Of a stretch of 64,000 nucleotides of DNA, positions 11,790 through 23,089 are shown in pieces. Each line of letters starts with the position of its first letter. The first letter of the stretch is position 1. The notes beneath the pieces are model-generated. The model had not been told where the DNA came from, made no database searches, and saw only the letters and a program-made list of their open reading frames with translations. Position numbers and translations under genes: made by a program. This stretch comes from Flammula alnicola (taxonomy: Eukaryota; Basidiomycota; Agaricomycetes; Agaricales; Strophariaceae): contig JADNRV010000012.1 in the NCBI GenBank assembly GCA_015499995.1, positions 1 through 64,000 on the forward strand, written 5' to 3'.

Positions 11790-12595
11790 GGTAGATAAGA
11801 TGAAATCAGTTTTGAGGGGAACAGGCGTGTGTATAGGTTCGACACGAGATCGCCATGGACAGGATGCGCTGATTTCGGCGATCCCCGATCGGACCTCCGA
11901 CGTCCGGGAAGACATGTCACGTGGAATGTCATTGCTATTAATAGCCCAGCTCCTTGAGTCGGGTCGCGGGGACTACTGAGTTCTGAAGATTCCTGCTTTA
12001 TTTGGGGGCTCGAGGGAGCAATGTCGAAAAATGCAAGCTAGAGAGGATTCCGATTCATGAGCAAGATTGCAGGAAGACTCTTAGGTATGTTGCCGTCCAT
12101 GAGTTTTGCGAGGCTTTTCGTCCATCTTGAGGGCAGATAAAGCCCAGGGTCTAGACTAGTGGAGAGTCCTCTATGTCAACCGTTAGACATATTTTACGAG
12201 GGAATGAGATCTGAGAAAGTAATCGGATGGTAATTGTCTTGCGCGGTATTTGAGGAGAACTGGAAGCCTCCTCGCGAAGTACATGTCCAAGTAAAGTATT
12301 GATAAGTGGCCCGTAGCGCTCAAGAATCAGAAAATACCTCAGCACACAGTAGCACTTTAGATTAACTGCATTCAAATGAATTAACAATAGCAAGCAATAA
12401 TAATTGGCACTCACGAAGGTAAGACTCGCTACCTGCTGGGTGTATGTGGAGGTTTACAAGTGAATATTGTTCAAGGGAAAAATATAAAGAAAGAACCGAA
12501 GTATATAGTACACCAACGCTGCATTGCGCAAAGAAAAAACTGAGAATGCATGCAATGGAGAGACTGAAAACGAAACCCACCAAGTAGAAAGTACA
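11790..12595. other. Upstream of cyclophilin copy 2, no gene seen
   Basis: This 0.8-kb gap holds the promoter of cyclophilin copy 2 on one side and the 3' flank of the DUF7330 gene on the other. The short open frames do not resemble known proteins. Confidence 0.45.
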
Positions 12596-13515
12596 TCAAA
12601 ACCCAAAAATCCGATTCAAGAAAGTGGGCTGAGTCTTGACAGGAGACCCGACGACATCGTCATCATAGTGGATTTTCACATTCCCATGCCTCACATCCAC
12701 CATGAGCTCATCCCCAGCCCAGCCATCACCGGCGTCAGTCCACCGGGAGAAGTCTCCCAGGAAACATCGCCGGGTACTGTCCACCTCCCCGAATGTCGTC
12801 AGATTCCGGTTGATTCCATCCGAAAACCTCACAGAACCGTGCCGATGCGAGACAATTACGGGCCCGTGAAAGGTGCTTGGGATGTGTAAACGGATCTCTC
12901 CGTTCACGGACTGCGCATGGAGAACGAATGAGCTACGATTAGGTGCTCCGTGCTGATGAAAGAAATGAGAATGCTGGTATACGAGGAATGAAAGCGATAG
13001 AAAGTATGGTCGACGCTTACGATTTTAGCTGTGATGCCTCCATGTGTTGATTTCATTTGCATCACGACTCGTTGATTCCTCGTCGATGAGTGCATATCGC
13101 TCGCGTTATCGGTATCGTTGACAAGAGTAATATCAGCGAAAACAGACCCATGGGTAGACTCCAATCTCAAATTCTTGCGAGTTTCTTCTGTCTCGCCAGG
13201 CCCCAGCGGAGGTCGAAGGAAGAGGGGTACGAAGAGAGAGGGATCGACGATCAGGGTTTCCTTCACGGAGCTGTGAAGGCGGGTTATGGAGACGTAGTTC
13301 ACTGTCTTTGCGACAATTGAAGTGCTGGACGAGGAAGAGGATTGTAGAGAGGCATATGTAGGAGGAGGTTCCTGCTAATGTATGGCATAATCGGCATTTC
13401 GCATCAGTCAGGCAATAAAATACGTCGAGATATCACCCACGTTCAGTTGATCCTGCTCTTCTGCCAACCTTCGCGCTTCCAGCGCTTCCACTTGCTTGTC
13501 GTCCACCAGAATCAT
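12596..13515 (-). CDS. DUF7330 family protein (copy 2)
   Basis: Exons 13515-13441, 13371-13021 and 12910-12596 give 246 aa. As in copy 1, a short acidic first exon splices to a Pro-rich EPPPTYA motif, the middle exon ends just after a GGITAKI/NGSVTTKI-like segment, and the last exon begins with a VNGEIR beta segment and ends in NRIFGF. The conserved FLGDFS and WAGDELMVD pieces match FLGHFD and WTGDELSVD of copy 1. The two genes share exon layout and both intron positions. The repeated THGSV/RHGSV/RHGNV motifs stand where copy 1 has NGSV. No signal peptide or membrane segment is seen, and the function is unknown. Confidence 0.86.
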
Positions 13516-14397
13516 AACTGCAAGGCTTGGCACCGGGAGACTTGATTAAGAGAACCCCGCAAGCGTGATTGCAAAGATCGTATGTGGTATAAATGGTCAA
13601 CCTTTCGTTACAGTTCCGACCCAAGTTAGCCAAGAATTTTCAGAGATGCGTATGCAGAAGCAAGAGAAAAAATAACTGCTAGTTCGCACAGGACGGTAAC
13701 ATGTCAAAGTTGTCTGTCAGAGAGGAACCCGTGGGACTCGCGTGCACCTTGCAATCTCAAGGCTCGCCGGCACTCATCGGCACCTCCAAGGAACATTCCT
13801 GCCGGCTATCAAAACGGACGCCCTGCAACCGTTAACCTCATCGTGCGGTTTTTCTCGGTCTTCTCGTACTCAAATAGATTTCTTCATGAGATTATCTTTC
13901 TGCAGACTCCAGGCCCCGCCAGAGGAAGATCAACATCTGGCGCGAGCACGGTACCAGAAGGAACCGACGGGATTCGGGAAGCTCGGCTTTTCGGTTTGCA
14001 CACACTGCAGTATACTTGCATTACTTCGTCTCCCACTATAACCCCTCACGCTTCTCACCTTATAATGTGCCTATAGCATCCATTGATCAGTTTATTGAAA
14101 TCCACCAAACAGACTAATCTTGGCCACAAGGCATGCAAAATCTCTGAGTATCTCACCGAAGTTATTAACTATTGATTTGTATATATCCGATTCAGAAAAG
14201 ATAAATGTATAACCGCCTAGGTAGTAGGAATCCTCCCGAAAACTTTCCGTCCGGTCGCAAGCTCCCAGCAGGACTCTTACACTTAAAATATAAAACATGC
14301 GTTACACTTTGAATCTTGTACTCGACTTCTCGGACGTTGGCCCGTTACTCAGGCGCGCGCAATCTGGAGACAAGGACAGCTTCCTCCAGTGGACAAC
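13516..14397. other. Intergenic, no gene seen
   Basis: This region lies upstream of DUF7330 copy 2 and downstream of the double cyclophilin. A 99-codon open frame on the plus strand (13742-14041) shows no family resemblance and no splice partners. Confidence 0.45.
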
Positions 14398-15948
14398 CTA
14401 ATCCCTGCCGTCTTGACCATCCCAAGCCGAGACCGAGGTGATCACGCCAGACCGAGCAATCAGAGTAGGCTTTGAGAGCTTTCCAGATGGCGACCCATAG
14501 GACTCTATCTTTTTTACAACATCCATCCCCTCAACGACTTCTCCTGGACAAAACAATCAAAATTAGTATCGGGGGGAAAAACACAAAGTAAAATTTCTTA
14601 CCGAAGACAACGTGAGCACCGTCTAACCAGGAAGTAACGACGGTGGTGATGAAGAACTGGGAGCCGTTGGTGTTCCTGCCAGCATTTGCCATGGATAATA
14701 AGCCGGGCTTAGAGTGCCTCACGCGAAAGTTCTCATCTTTTATCATGAGATGTCTAAGTTAGATAAGGAAATTGATTCTGCTAAAACGGCATACTCACCA
14801 GCGAATTTATCTCCGTAGATAGATTTAGCACCAGTGCCATTACCCTTGGTGAAGTCACCGCCTTGGAGCATGAATTGAGGGATGACACGGTGGAAACCAG
14901 AGCCAGCGTATCCGTAACCGTTCTGGCCGGTGGCCAGCTCGCGGAAGTTGCGGGCGGTCTTGGGGACGACATCATCGTACAGTTTAAAGACGATCCGGCC
15001 GACATCCTGTCCTCCAATAGTGATATCTAACTATTATCAGAAAGCATCAGTCGAGCGCTAATTTATGTCATAGCGCTAACTGTAAAATAACTGGAAAGAT
15101 TTACTCACGAAAACATCACTAGGAGAATCATCTTTTCCGTCCTGACTCTGAATTAAGTCGTCTGGTGCAGCCTGACCAGATCGTACAGAGGCAGTCTTTG
15201 TAGGCTTGCGGCCTTTACGTCCAAAAAAGCCAGTGCGTACAGGCTCTGTGACCGACATATCGGATAATGAACCCACTCCGTCAACAATTCCGGAGTTGGC
15301 GATGGTGACATTTTTAGTGAGCTTTCCTCCTGCCGAACCAAGGGCCTCAATCCGTTTAACGAGATCCATACCCTGAACAACCTCCCCTGGGAAGGCAGAT
15401 TGAACCTCCTACACATTCATGGCAGCAGGAATATTTAGGACTTACCAAAGACGACGTGAGCGCCATCCAGCCAGGAAGTCACAACAGTGGTGATAAAGAA
15501 CTGAGAACCGTTGGTGTTCCTACCATCATTTGCCATAGATAAAAGACCAGGTTTGGCGTGCTTGATGCGGAAGTTTTCGTCTGATAGAAGACCATGAGAT
15601 CCCAAACGGAGGGGAGAAACCGAGCACTATGCCTGCGAATTTCTCTCCGTAGATCGATTTTCCACCAGTGCCATTGTGCCTTGTGAAATCACCGCCCTGA
15701 AGTATGAAGTTCGGGATGACGCGGTGAAAGCCAGAGCCCGCATAACCAAACCCATGCTGGCCAGTCGAAAGTTCGCGGAAGTTTCGAGCGGTCTTCGGGA
15801 CGACATCATCATATAATTTGAAGATAATACGGCCAGCAGGATCACCTCCTATGGTAATGTCAAACTACAGCGACACGATATCAGCGCGGTGGTGGAGCTC
15901 AGTGTTCAAGTCCACGAGAAATCTAATCCTCACGTATATGTTAGACAT
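14398..15948 (-). CDS. Double cyclophilin: two complete PPIase domains in one protein
   Basis: Seven exons (15948-15934, 15864-15633, 15580-15446, 15386-15109, 15030-14799, 14736-14602, 14543-14398) join in phase to 390 aa. Residues 1 to about 163 form a full cyclophilin (Arg53, Phe58, Gln61, Trp119 kept). Residues about 164-220 are a basic and Ser/Asp-rich linker ([19 protein letters not shown]). Residues 221 to about 380 form a second full cyclophilin (Arg268, Phe273, Gln276, Trp334 kept) with a short tail. The intron before domain 2 sits at the position of the first intron of the single genes, and exon sizes 232 and 135 repeat in both halves. There is no stop, start signal or polyadenylation gap between domains. 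The exon 2 donor is GC (GCATAG). Domain 2 DNA is much closer to cyclophilin copy 1 than to domain 1. Alternatively these are two genes, but domain 2 has no start codon of its own. Confidence 0.88.
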
Positions 15949-16436
15949 GCGCGCAGATCGATGGCGCAGATCGTGAAAGGAAGAGGTATCTTGCCCATTT
16001 CATCTATCTGCGGGAGTACACAGCCCTTGCTCCCACTGGCAGGGCCTTTATAAAATAGTTAACTTCAAGGCACCGCAAAGAGCCGCAAACTTAGGAGTAC
16101 ATATGTAGTAAGTCAAGTCAGTCGAAGTGAGTACAGATCCACAGCCTTTGACGAAAGATCTAATCTAATCTCGAAGACACTCTTTCTGTCGCTGCTCACT
16201 CCGTATTCGTTAAGGGCATCCATAACAGGGAGCAACGCTATGGTTGTAAAGTTCACTCAATCATGTATTCAACAATATAAAGACAGTTTATGTGGCTCAA
16301 GTCCCGAACTTGTTCATAGAGGGCCGATTAGAAGTGTTCTTTCTCTGCGTATGATATCATTGCATCCCCTTGAGTCTTTAGTCAAGCAATCCAGAAATTA
16401 ATGTTGACATAAAAGAGGTGGCGTGAGATTAATAAT
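15949..16436. other. Promoter region of the double cyclophilin
   Basis: The 488 bp between two minus-strand genes contain a TATA-like box (listed separately) and the 3' flank of the MFS gene. No coding exon was recognised. Confidence 0.45.
16047..16052 (-). promoter_or_regulatory. Candidate TATA box of the double cyclophilin
   Basis: TATAAA on the minus strand, about 100 bases before the ATG at 15948. Confidence 0.45.
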
Positions 16437-18414
16437 TCATAGTGAATACTGGAACCAGGCGGAGCGATCTCCCAAACCAGGTCTCTCTTGATCTACTGTC
16501 GATGCCTTCCTAATCTCCCTCTTCCTTTTATTTTGATCCCAAAGGTACCAAGTGTTGAGGGCACTCAAGGCTACCATCACAACTGAAAACGATAGAAGGA
16601 CCCTCGTTGCGAGAATGTATCGCGGTGCTGCTGAAAGGGAGCCCAAAAGCCACGTAGCCAGAATCCCTCCTGAGTTCGTCATAATGAATCCGATAGCAAT
16701 GGCAGTGGCTCGTCGGGTGTGTGGTGCCGCATTATTGGCGCTCCAAGTTGAAAGGGTGGGCGCTGAAAGGTACGTTCCAGGAATCGAGAAGAACAAGGAA
16801 GCATACTGAATATTATGCTTCTTCGACACTGAAGCTAGAGGTGAGATTACACAAATGGCGGGAAATGGGCTTGACTCACCGAGGAACATTGAAAAGCCGA
16901 TTACACATAGAATGCATGAAAACGTGGAGACAAATCCGCGGCAACGATAACGATCGGATATGTAGGCCCCAATCATCGCAACTTACAATTCGTCAGATGC
17001 CGATGGTGAGGTCAATGATACTCGGCTCACCAACAAATGCCGTTGCAAAAGGAGGCACACTCATCAGCTGCGCGCGTGATGCCGTGAAACCGAGACCCTG
17101 AACTATGGATGGAGTAAAACTTCAGGGAGACGTCAGTACGTGGAAGAACTGATCCAGTAGGATTCGTACTAGGCCATGCCATAGAGAATAGTCCCTAAAT
17201 GACAAAATTAGAAAAGCTTGATAACGATCACCGAGATAGGCTTACCAGCAAAGAAGAACAAGACGGCCAACATCCAAACGTGGGGCAAGGTGAAGGCTAT
17301 GCCGACTTCTCGCCAGCTAAATTTGTCAATCTCCTCGTTTTTACCTGTCGCACCATCTTCCTTGAGTTTCGAGACAATGTATTCCTTCTCGTCCTTATTC
17401 AAGAAGCGCGCCGTAGCTGGAGAACTGGGAAGGAGAAAGTAGGAAGAAAGGCCGAATAAGAACGTGAAAAGGCCTTCCAAGATGAAAATCCATGCCCAGC
17501 CAGGTCGATTGCCGATCCCATCCATATTGATGATACCAAATGCGAGCAAACCGGAGAAGGCGCCCGAAACTGACGCCGCCGAGAAGAAGGCCGAAATCCT
17601 AGAGATAATCATTAGATTCCGTTCCATGCTATTGTTGTACTGGCTTACCTCCATTGCAGCCTTTGTCGAGGGTAAAAAAATGACAAATATAGGACAAGTC
17701 CAGGGAAAACACCACCTGTCCCAAGGCAGCTATGGTAAGCCGAGTTTGTGGTTAAGACGAGACGTTACCCTCAAAAAGTCCCAGGAAGAACCGGCAGGCC
17801 AAGAGGCCGTGGTAGGTTTTAACAACACCTATATTTATTGGAATATAATTTTTTAAAATAAGTATGAATATTCAATCCATTAAATCTGAGGCCTGACAAA
17901 CCTTGAAGGGTGGTCACGAGTCCCCAAAGGGTGAGCATAGTGGGTAGCATTAAATTAGGGCCGACCATCTAGGCAACGCCTATCTGTTAGCGACGGATCA
18001 CAGCGTGAAATATACCTAACTAACTTTGAGTAGGAGGTTGGACGGGAGTTCTGCCGCAATGTATGGTACATATGTTACTGTCAAGGCAATACTGTATTGT
18101 TTGTTCGTCATCTTGAGGTTGGTCTGTAATCCGGCCACGCGTGCATTGCTAACGTTTGATCGATCCTGAATTTTTATGAAGATAGAAGAGTCAAGGCGCC
18201 GGCCTCATAGGTAACTTAATATGCTTACTAGGAATGACAAGAAGTAAAACATCGTGACGACTGGAAGGATCCATAAATCCAGTTTGCGCCAAACTCTCTT
18301 CTCCATAACAGCGTCGACCACCGGGAGAGGAGAATGGCTATCTCGACTGCTGCCGGAGTCTGGATGCTTTTCTGCATCCTCGAAGGTAGGCGACGAGGTG
18401 TCCACGTTGGCCAT
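16437..18414 (-). CDS. MFS transporter, allantoate/nicotinate permease type (anion:cation symporter)
   Basis: Ten exons (18414-18229, 18165-18025, 17968-17902, 17828-17769, 17715-17649, 17598-17246, 17194-17170, 17119-17031, 16981-16880, 16834-16437) give 495 aa; an upstream in-frame ATG at 18489 would add 25 residues. The order of motifs is that of fungal Dal5/Tna1 carriers: RKLDLWILPV, FLDRSNVSNARVAGL, a YVPYIAAELPSNLLLK helix, the FLGLFEGGVFPGL helix, FFYPRQRLQWR, the GLFTFLFG helix, a cytosolic loop with FSWREVG, and SDRYRCRG between later helices. About twelve membrane segments are visible. Family knowledge: proton-coupled uptake of carboxylates such as allantoate, nicotinate or pantothenate at the plasma membrane. 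The substrate cannot be told from sequence. One intron (16835-16879) is exactly 45 nt and free of stops, so a retained form is possible. Confidence 0.9.
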
Positions 18415-19614
18415 GATGCTGAGCTTTCCTGCTCTGAGAAGCGGTGAAGGGGGAAAGGGGCGAACGTTTCGGCCATTTGGTGATTCCAATATAAGTCGGG
18501 TGGGATTCGGACTGAAAGATGGATCATTCGGCAGATTCGTGAGTGGAATACTACATCTGTGGTTATGAATCTAATGATGGACCTCCACAAGAACAATTTT
18601 ACATTTGTCATTTTCAGCCTGAGAGGGTTATTCCCACGCTTCCTACCTTTTCGGCATGCCGAGCCAATTTGATGAGCACACAGCGAGCAAACACGCTGAA
18701 CAAATGCCCTATTCAGAACAAAAAACACGAAAAAACCCCCTTATACAGTATTCTGTAACTGGTGAGGCACAGACACACATCGACGGATACACACAGAATC
18801 CCAGGCCGTCAACAAATGACGGGGTTTTTAGCATCACCCCCTTGTCGAAGCATGTTTGCGTGAAAAAGGTGGACGGTACAACATGATCATCGGAGATTCT
18901 TGGCTATATTTATCCTCCATGGTCAAGAATTTCGCGTCTAATGCAGGTGAGCCTGTCGATCTCAAATACAAAGCATTATCTTCATAATACCCTACTCCTG
19001 GACTCCTAAAGTAATACGATCCCATCATTATTACGGAATACTTTCAGTGTGCGGTACGATTGCACCCCAGATTTTCAAAGACGAAAAGTAACTTTCGCGA
19101 TGCCAGGTAATCCAGTACGCCGATTCATCCCCTCTAGACAAATAGAAGTGCAGCTCACATGAACAGCACAACCAAAACTGATCGCTCTGTCATCAAGACG
19201 TTGTCTATCATACAACGCCTGGAGTCTTGACTAATAATACTCGCAGCAGCGTGAACAGAACCTGGGAGAACCGCAGGGGAGTTAGGCGCACGTGAGAACA
19301 GAAGAAACATTTATCCATGTGGGCTGTCTCTTAATTGGAAAGAATTCGGGGAATCGCTGGCTGATGCAATGGGGGTTCCTGTGAAGAAATATCCGGTACA
19401 TTCTGTACACAGGACTATCACTTCTACCTTGACGTGAGTTCTTGAGAGCTGGATTCATTTAGATTCGGATTGATAATCTAGCTGAATAGGAGACACATTT
19501 AGTCTTGGATCCGTTGCTCATCATCGTGGTATCGCATGGTCATTAGCTGATACTGTCGAGATACTACCACCTGAGCCAATAAATATATCTACTCGATAAT
19601 TACTGAAGGAGACT
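18415..19614. other. Intergenic, no gene seen
   Basis: This 1.2-kb region lies upstream of the MFS gene and downstream of the DUF6534 gene. It should include the MFS promoter. Open frames here are short and unlike known families. Confidence 0.45.
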
Positions 19615-21704
19615 TCATTGGGTGGTATCGACCGTACTAGGCATTGGATCCTCCCGCGTCTCCACAACCTGAAAGGATACTTATACATATATGAATTTCC
19701 TGGAGAAAACAGAACTGGATTGACCTTGGTAATCGTAACTCCGCATTCTATGTCTGGGTTTGCCTTGTGAGTATCAAGCTCAAATGCGGATGTGCCAAAC
19801 ATATTCTGAACAGATAAGATGGTCAGTAACTCTCAACGGAAGTATGATACTCCTTGTCCAATGTGACTTACAGAAGATCGATCCTGATGTTATGCAATGA
19901 GTTGAGAAAGGAGGGAAAACTAAGAACGTAATCCATAATACGTACATGACGAATTCCCAGGTCAGATGAGAAAGCACTCCTCCCATGAGATGGTTTAAGT
20001 CCGCTCAGCTCATTGATGTTCGATCGCGCATTGAGGGTAGATAATAAGCAGTTCGCATACAACTTGGACAGCGCGAGGTCCCAGATGAAATTCCTGTAGA
20101 AAATGTTGCGTGAGTCTCGAGGCTATCGACATCATCGGGGAGCGCTGAGCCCTTACAGTGCAGTATGCTAAATCGCCATGGGATGGTGTTAGTATCTATT
20201 TTGTCTTAAGGAAGAATAATTACCGGAAGGCCTTTCCATGAAGTTAGCAAGAAGATATGCTGTGACCACAAGGGACAGAGGCTCACTCATAAAGAAAACA
20301 ACATCCGCTAGGGCGAAGAACGCTCTAAAAGAAGCCAAATTATGGATAAAATATATGAGATATTGCGAATAAAACAGACGTCAGCATTCCTGTTTGCACG
20401 GTTACTTACCGTTGTACAGACTGGTCAGCAAAATAGCACCTGATCTAGATAAAAGGGACTCACTTCGAATAATTTTCGAAATAGCGTCATCAGTAGATGC
20501 AAACCCTGTCTTTCGCCTTGACTAGTACGAATTATGATGAACACAGCGAAGTCAAGGACGACGAAAGTCACGAACCAAGCTCGTCACCAAAACCACAGTG
20601 ATCAAGATATCCGCGATACATGCTGAAAGGAACCACACAAGTGCTGGCCAATGCAGTTCTGGTTTGCGAGCGAACAGCTTGATCTTGACAATCAATACCG
20701 TCGTGTATGTACCCCCAACTGAAATGAAGTTATTAGCAAAAGGTGTCACAGTTTAAGCAGATAAGATCTTTACCTAGCGAAGCGATCGCAAAGAAGGAAA
20801 CGAGAAGAGGAAGAAAGTTTGATTTAGTTATTATCCAAATCCTCCAGGCGAAAAAGAGTTGTATTGGTGTTGAAACGGCTACCTGCAGTTCGAGATAAGA
20901 GGTTCAGTCCATAGTATCACATGGAGGCTGAAATGAATCTCACGATGAGGATAGGTTCTGCACAGAGTTTAGAGGCACATCGTTAGCTTCTACTCGAGAT
21001 TCGCTCGTGGATGGTCCGGTCCTACCAGCTGGAAACACTGGATAAATCCAGTCAGTAGATGTAAAGTATTGCTAAGTAGTTTCTAGATACTCACGTGTCG
21101 GAAAGAACTTTGTGGCATCCGGTTCACCTAGAGGCAAGCAATGTTGTATGAATTTAGACGGCAACCATCATGATTGTTTCAGCAGTTTGGATTTACGCAC
21201 CAAACTCCTCGATCAAAGGCTCATACATTATCGCTATGTCGCATCCAGTGTTTATGGTCTCGACGATGAAGAGATATAGTACCTAAAATAATTGATCCCT
21301 TCAGCTTTGAACATCTGGATGCGTGTGGTGATCCTACAAGGCATTTAATCCAACGGGCATCCCTAGCATTCGTTAAGAATAACTAGCAGGTGAAAAATTT
21401 ACCGACAACATACCTCTTGAAGTTCTGATAATAGTGATATGCCTAAACGTACAAAATAGATGTATAACGGCCATCGGGAGGACCTTTCTTTGGAACAGAC
21501 CTGCATGATTAATACCTAATTCACGCAGACGAGGCCATGGTCAGTTGGGGAAATTAAATTACAGATAAACACGCGTACTCCATAGAGGACCATGTTAATG
21601 AAGACGCCCAAGAGCATTGGCCCAAAGCTAGAAACCGAGTCTTGTTAGCATCAGAATTTACAGTAAAGAAAATTATAAGCGTACAGTAGCTTGACGTTAG
21701 CCAT
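19615..21704 (-). CDS. DUF6534 seven-helix membrane protein
   Basis: Eighteen small exons join in phase to 326 aa: 21704-21685, 21627-21579, 21515-21501, 21442-21414, 21362-21338, 21282-21201, 21127-21095, 20957-20944, 20882-20774, 20718-20576, 20521-20410, 20322-20287, 20231-20224, 20167-20157, 20093-19946, 19883-19872, 19805-19725, 19668-19615. The family pattern is clear: FGPMLLGVFINMVLYGV at the start, YHYYQNFKRDARWIK, ETINTGCDIA, VSTPIQLFFAWRIW, the ACIADILITVVLV helix, and LSKLYANCLLSTLNAR near the end. Several exons are micro-exons (8, 11, 12, 14 and 15 nt) that are required to restore the family sequence. Function unknown; the family is common in mushrooms. Least certain are the region around the long 20958-21094 intron and the last exon; without the last splice the frame would run to 19521. 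Confidence 0.82.
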
Positions 21705-22880
21705 CGTGCGATCTTTGAGATGTATGCGACTGGGCGATTAATGGCACCGACCCAGGGGATACGGATGAAAGCTACAAAGTAAACGACCCTTTTGTGTCCT
21801 GAGAGGAGGAGTACAAGGAAGACACCATGTAGAATGGACGCTGCCAGGTACTACTTAGAGAAGTCGAAGTTCGGCTCCAAATATAGAATCTGTCCGTGGT
21901 TGAGGTCCAGATTCAGAATCTTATGGTGCGGCGCCATGCAGCCCATCTCCTTTCTCACCGGAGCCAAGTTTAGTTCAACGAATCTTAAGCTCACTATCAG
22001 CACCTGATGTACATTGCAATACCGATCTGATAGCGAGTGTCCCGCTCTATAATCGTGTTCTCAGAATGTAGCTCTTTATCTGTTAGAATTTATCTGAACC
22101 TTCTGACTCTTTTGGAAAACTGAATGAGGTATCATATCATGAGGGAATACCAAGATTCTTGAGGTCGGCCTCATGCCCGTTTATTGGCATATGGTAGTCC
22201 TATCTCGAAATAGAAAGCCGGTACGGATATTCTAAATCCGATGATGGAATAATACTTGACGCTCCACGGAAGGGCAGTACTCCCACATACAACGTTTAAG
22301 CCGGAGTAGGCTGCCTGCCGGCAGTTGTGTCCTTATATAAATTAAAACGGCAGCATGGAGCGGACAACGTCGACACCTGGCATTTGGCAAAGATCAACAC
22401 ATGTCGAGATGCAATGAAACTCGTTTTACCGGGTGATTGTTCCCGACAGCTTTCCTGTACAATATAAATCGAGTACATATAAGCTCTCAGCGGACCAGAA
22501 TTCATGAGCTATATCTAGGAACCATGAGAACGCGGTCAGTCTACTAATTGGATTTATCATTTTAACACCATGTTCAGTAGGTCTCTCCCGTGAAGTCTAG
22601 TCAAAACGCTGCTTCGCACAATCGCGGCCCGATTTGCAAGTTCTATCAAGTTCATTCGTATTTCGTATCGCTATCACTTTCATGATGGCTCTATGTTGGC
22701 AATAATCGTAGTATGAAGGGCGTGTGTATATCACCCACGACATGGCCATAAAGAACTCGGAGCCGACGACTCAGCAATTGTCGGCGATATCAACAGAGCA
22801 GGCGCTGCATGAAAAGGAATCGTGATGGCCTCGTTGACAACCCACCCTCATTTTATCAAAGATAACATCCGCTGGAGCAC
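21705..22880. other. Intergenic, no gene seen
   Basis: Upstream flank of the DUF6534 gene. No exon fitting a known family and no repeat were recognised. Confidence 0.4.
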
Positions 22881-23089
22881 AGGATCACTAAACTGCATGA
22901 AATACGATGAAGGCAAAGGATATCTTCACAGACCCCGGTACACTTCGAATCCAAAGTGGAGGGAGACCCGAGTCAAGCAGCAAGGAAATCAAATATCCAG
23001 ACCAGAAAACAGACTGCAGCAGCAGCAAGACGCCAACTACCTCGTTGGCGCCCAGAAACCCATGCAGATAAAAAAAACCTGTATTTACA

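Noticed and set aside
2367..18414. Idea of an aromatic-degradation gene cluster (dioxygenase plus transporters)
   Set aside because: The dioxygenase is alone; the permease and MFS carrier belong to amino acid and carboxylate families and are separated by cyclophilins. No maleylacetate reductase or monooxygenase is seen.
19521..19724. Read-through C-terminus of the DUF6534 protein to a stop at 19521
   Set aside because: A good donor and acceptor remove 19669-19724 and give a shorter acidic tail more like the family; kept only as an alternative.
20944..21095. A 3-nt exon inside the long DUF6534 intron
   Set aside because: The phase works without it, by joining 21095 to 20957 directly; a 3-nt exon is not needed.
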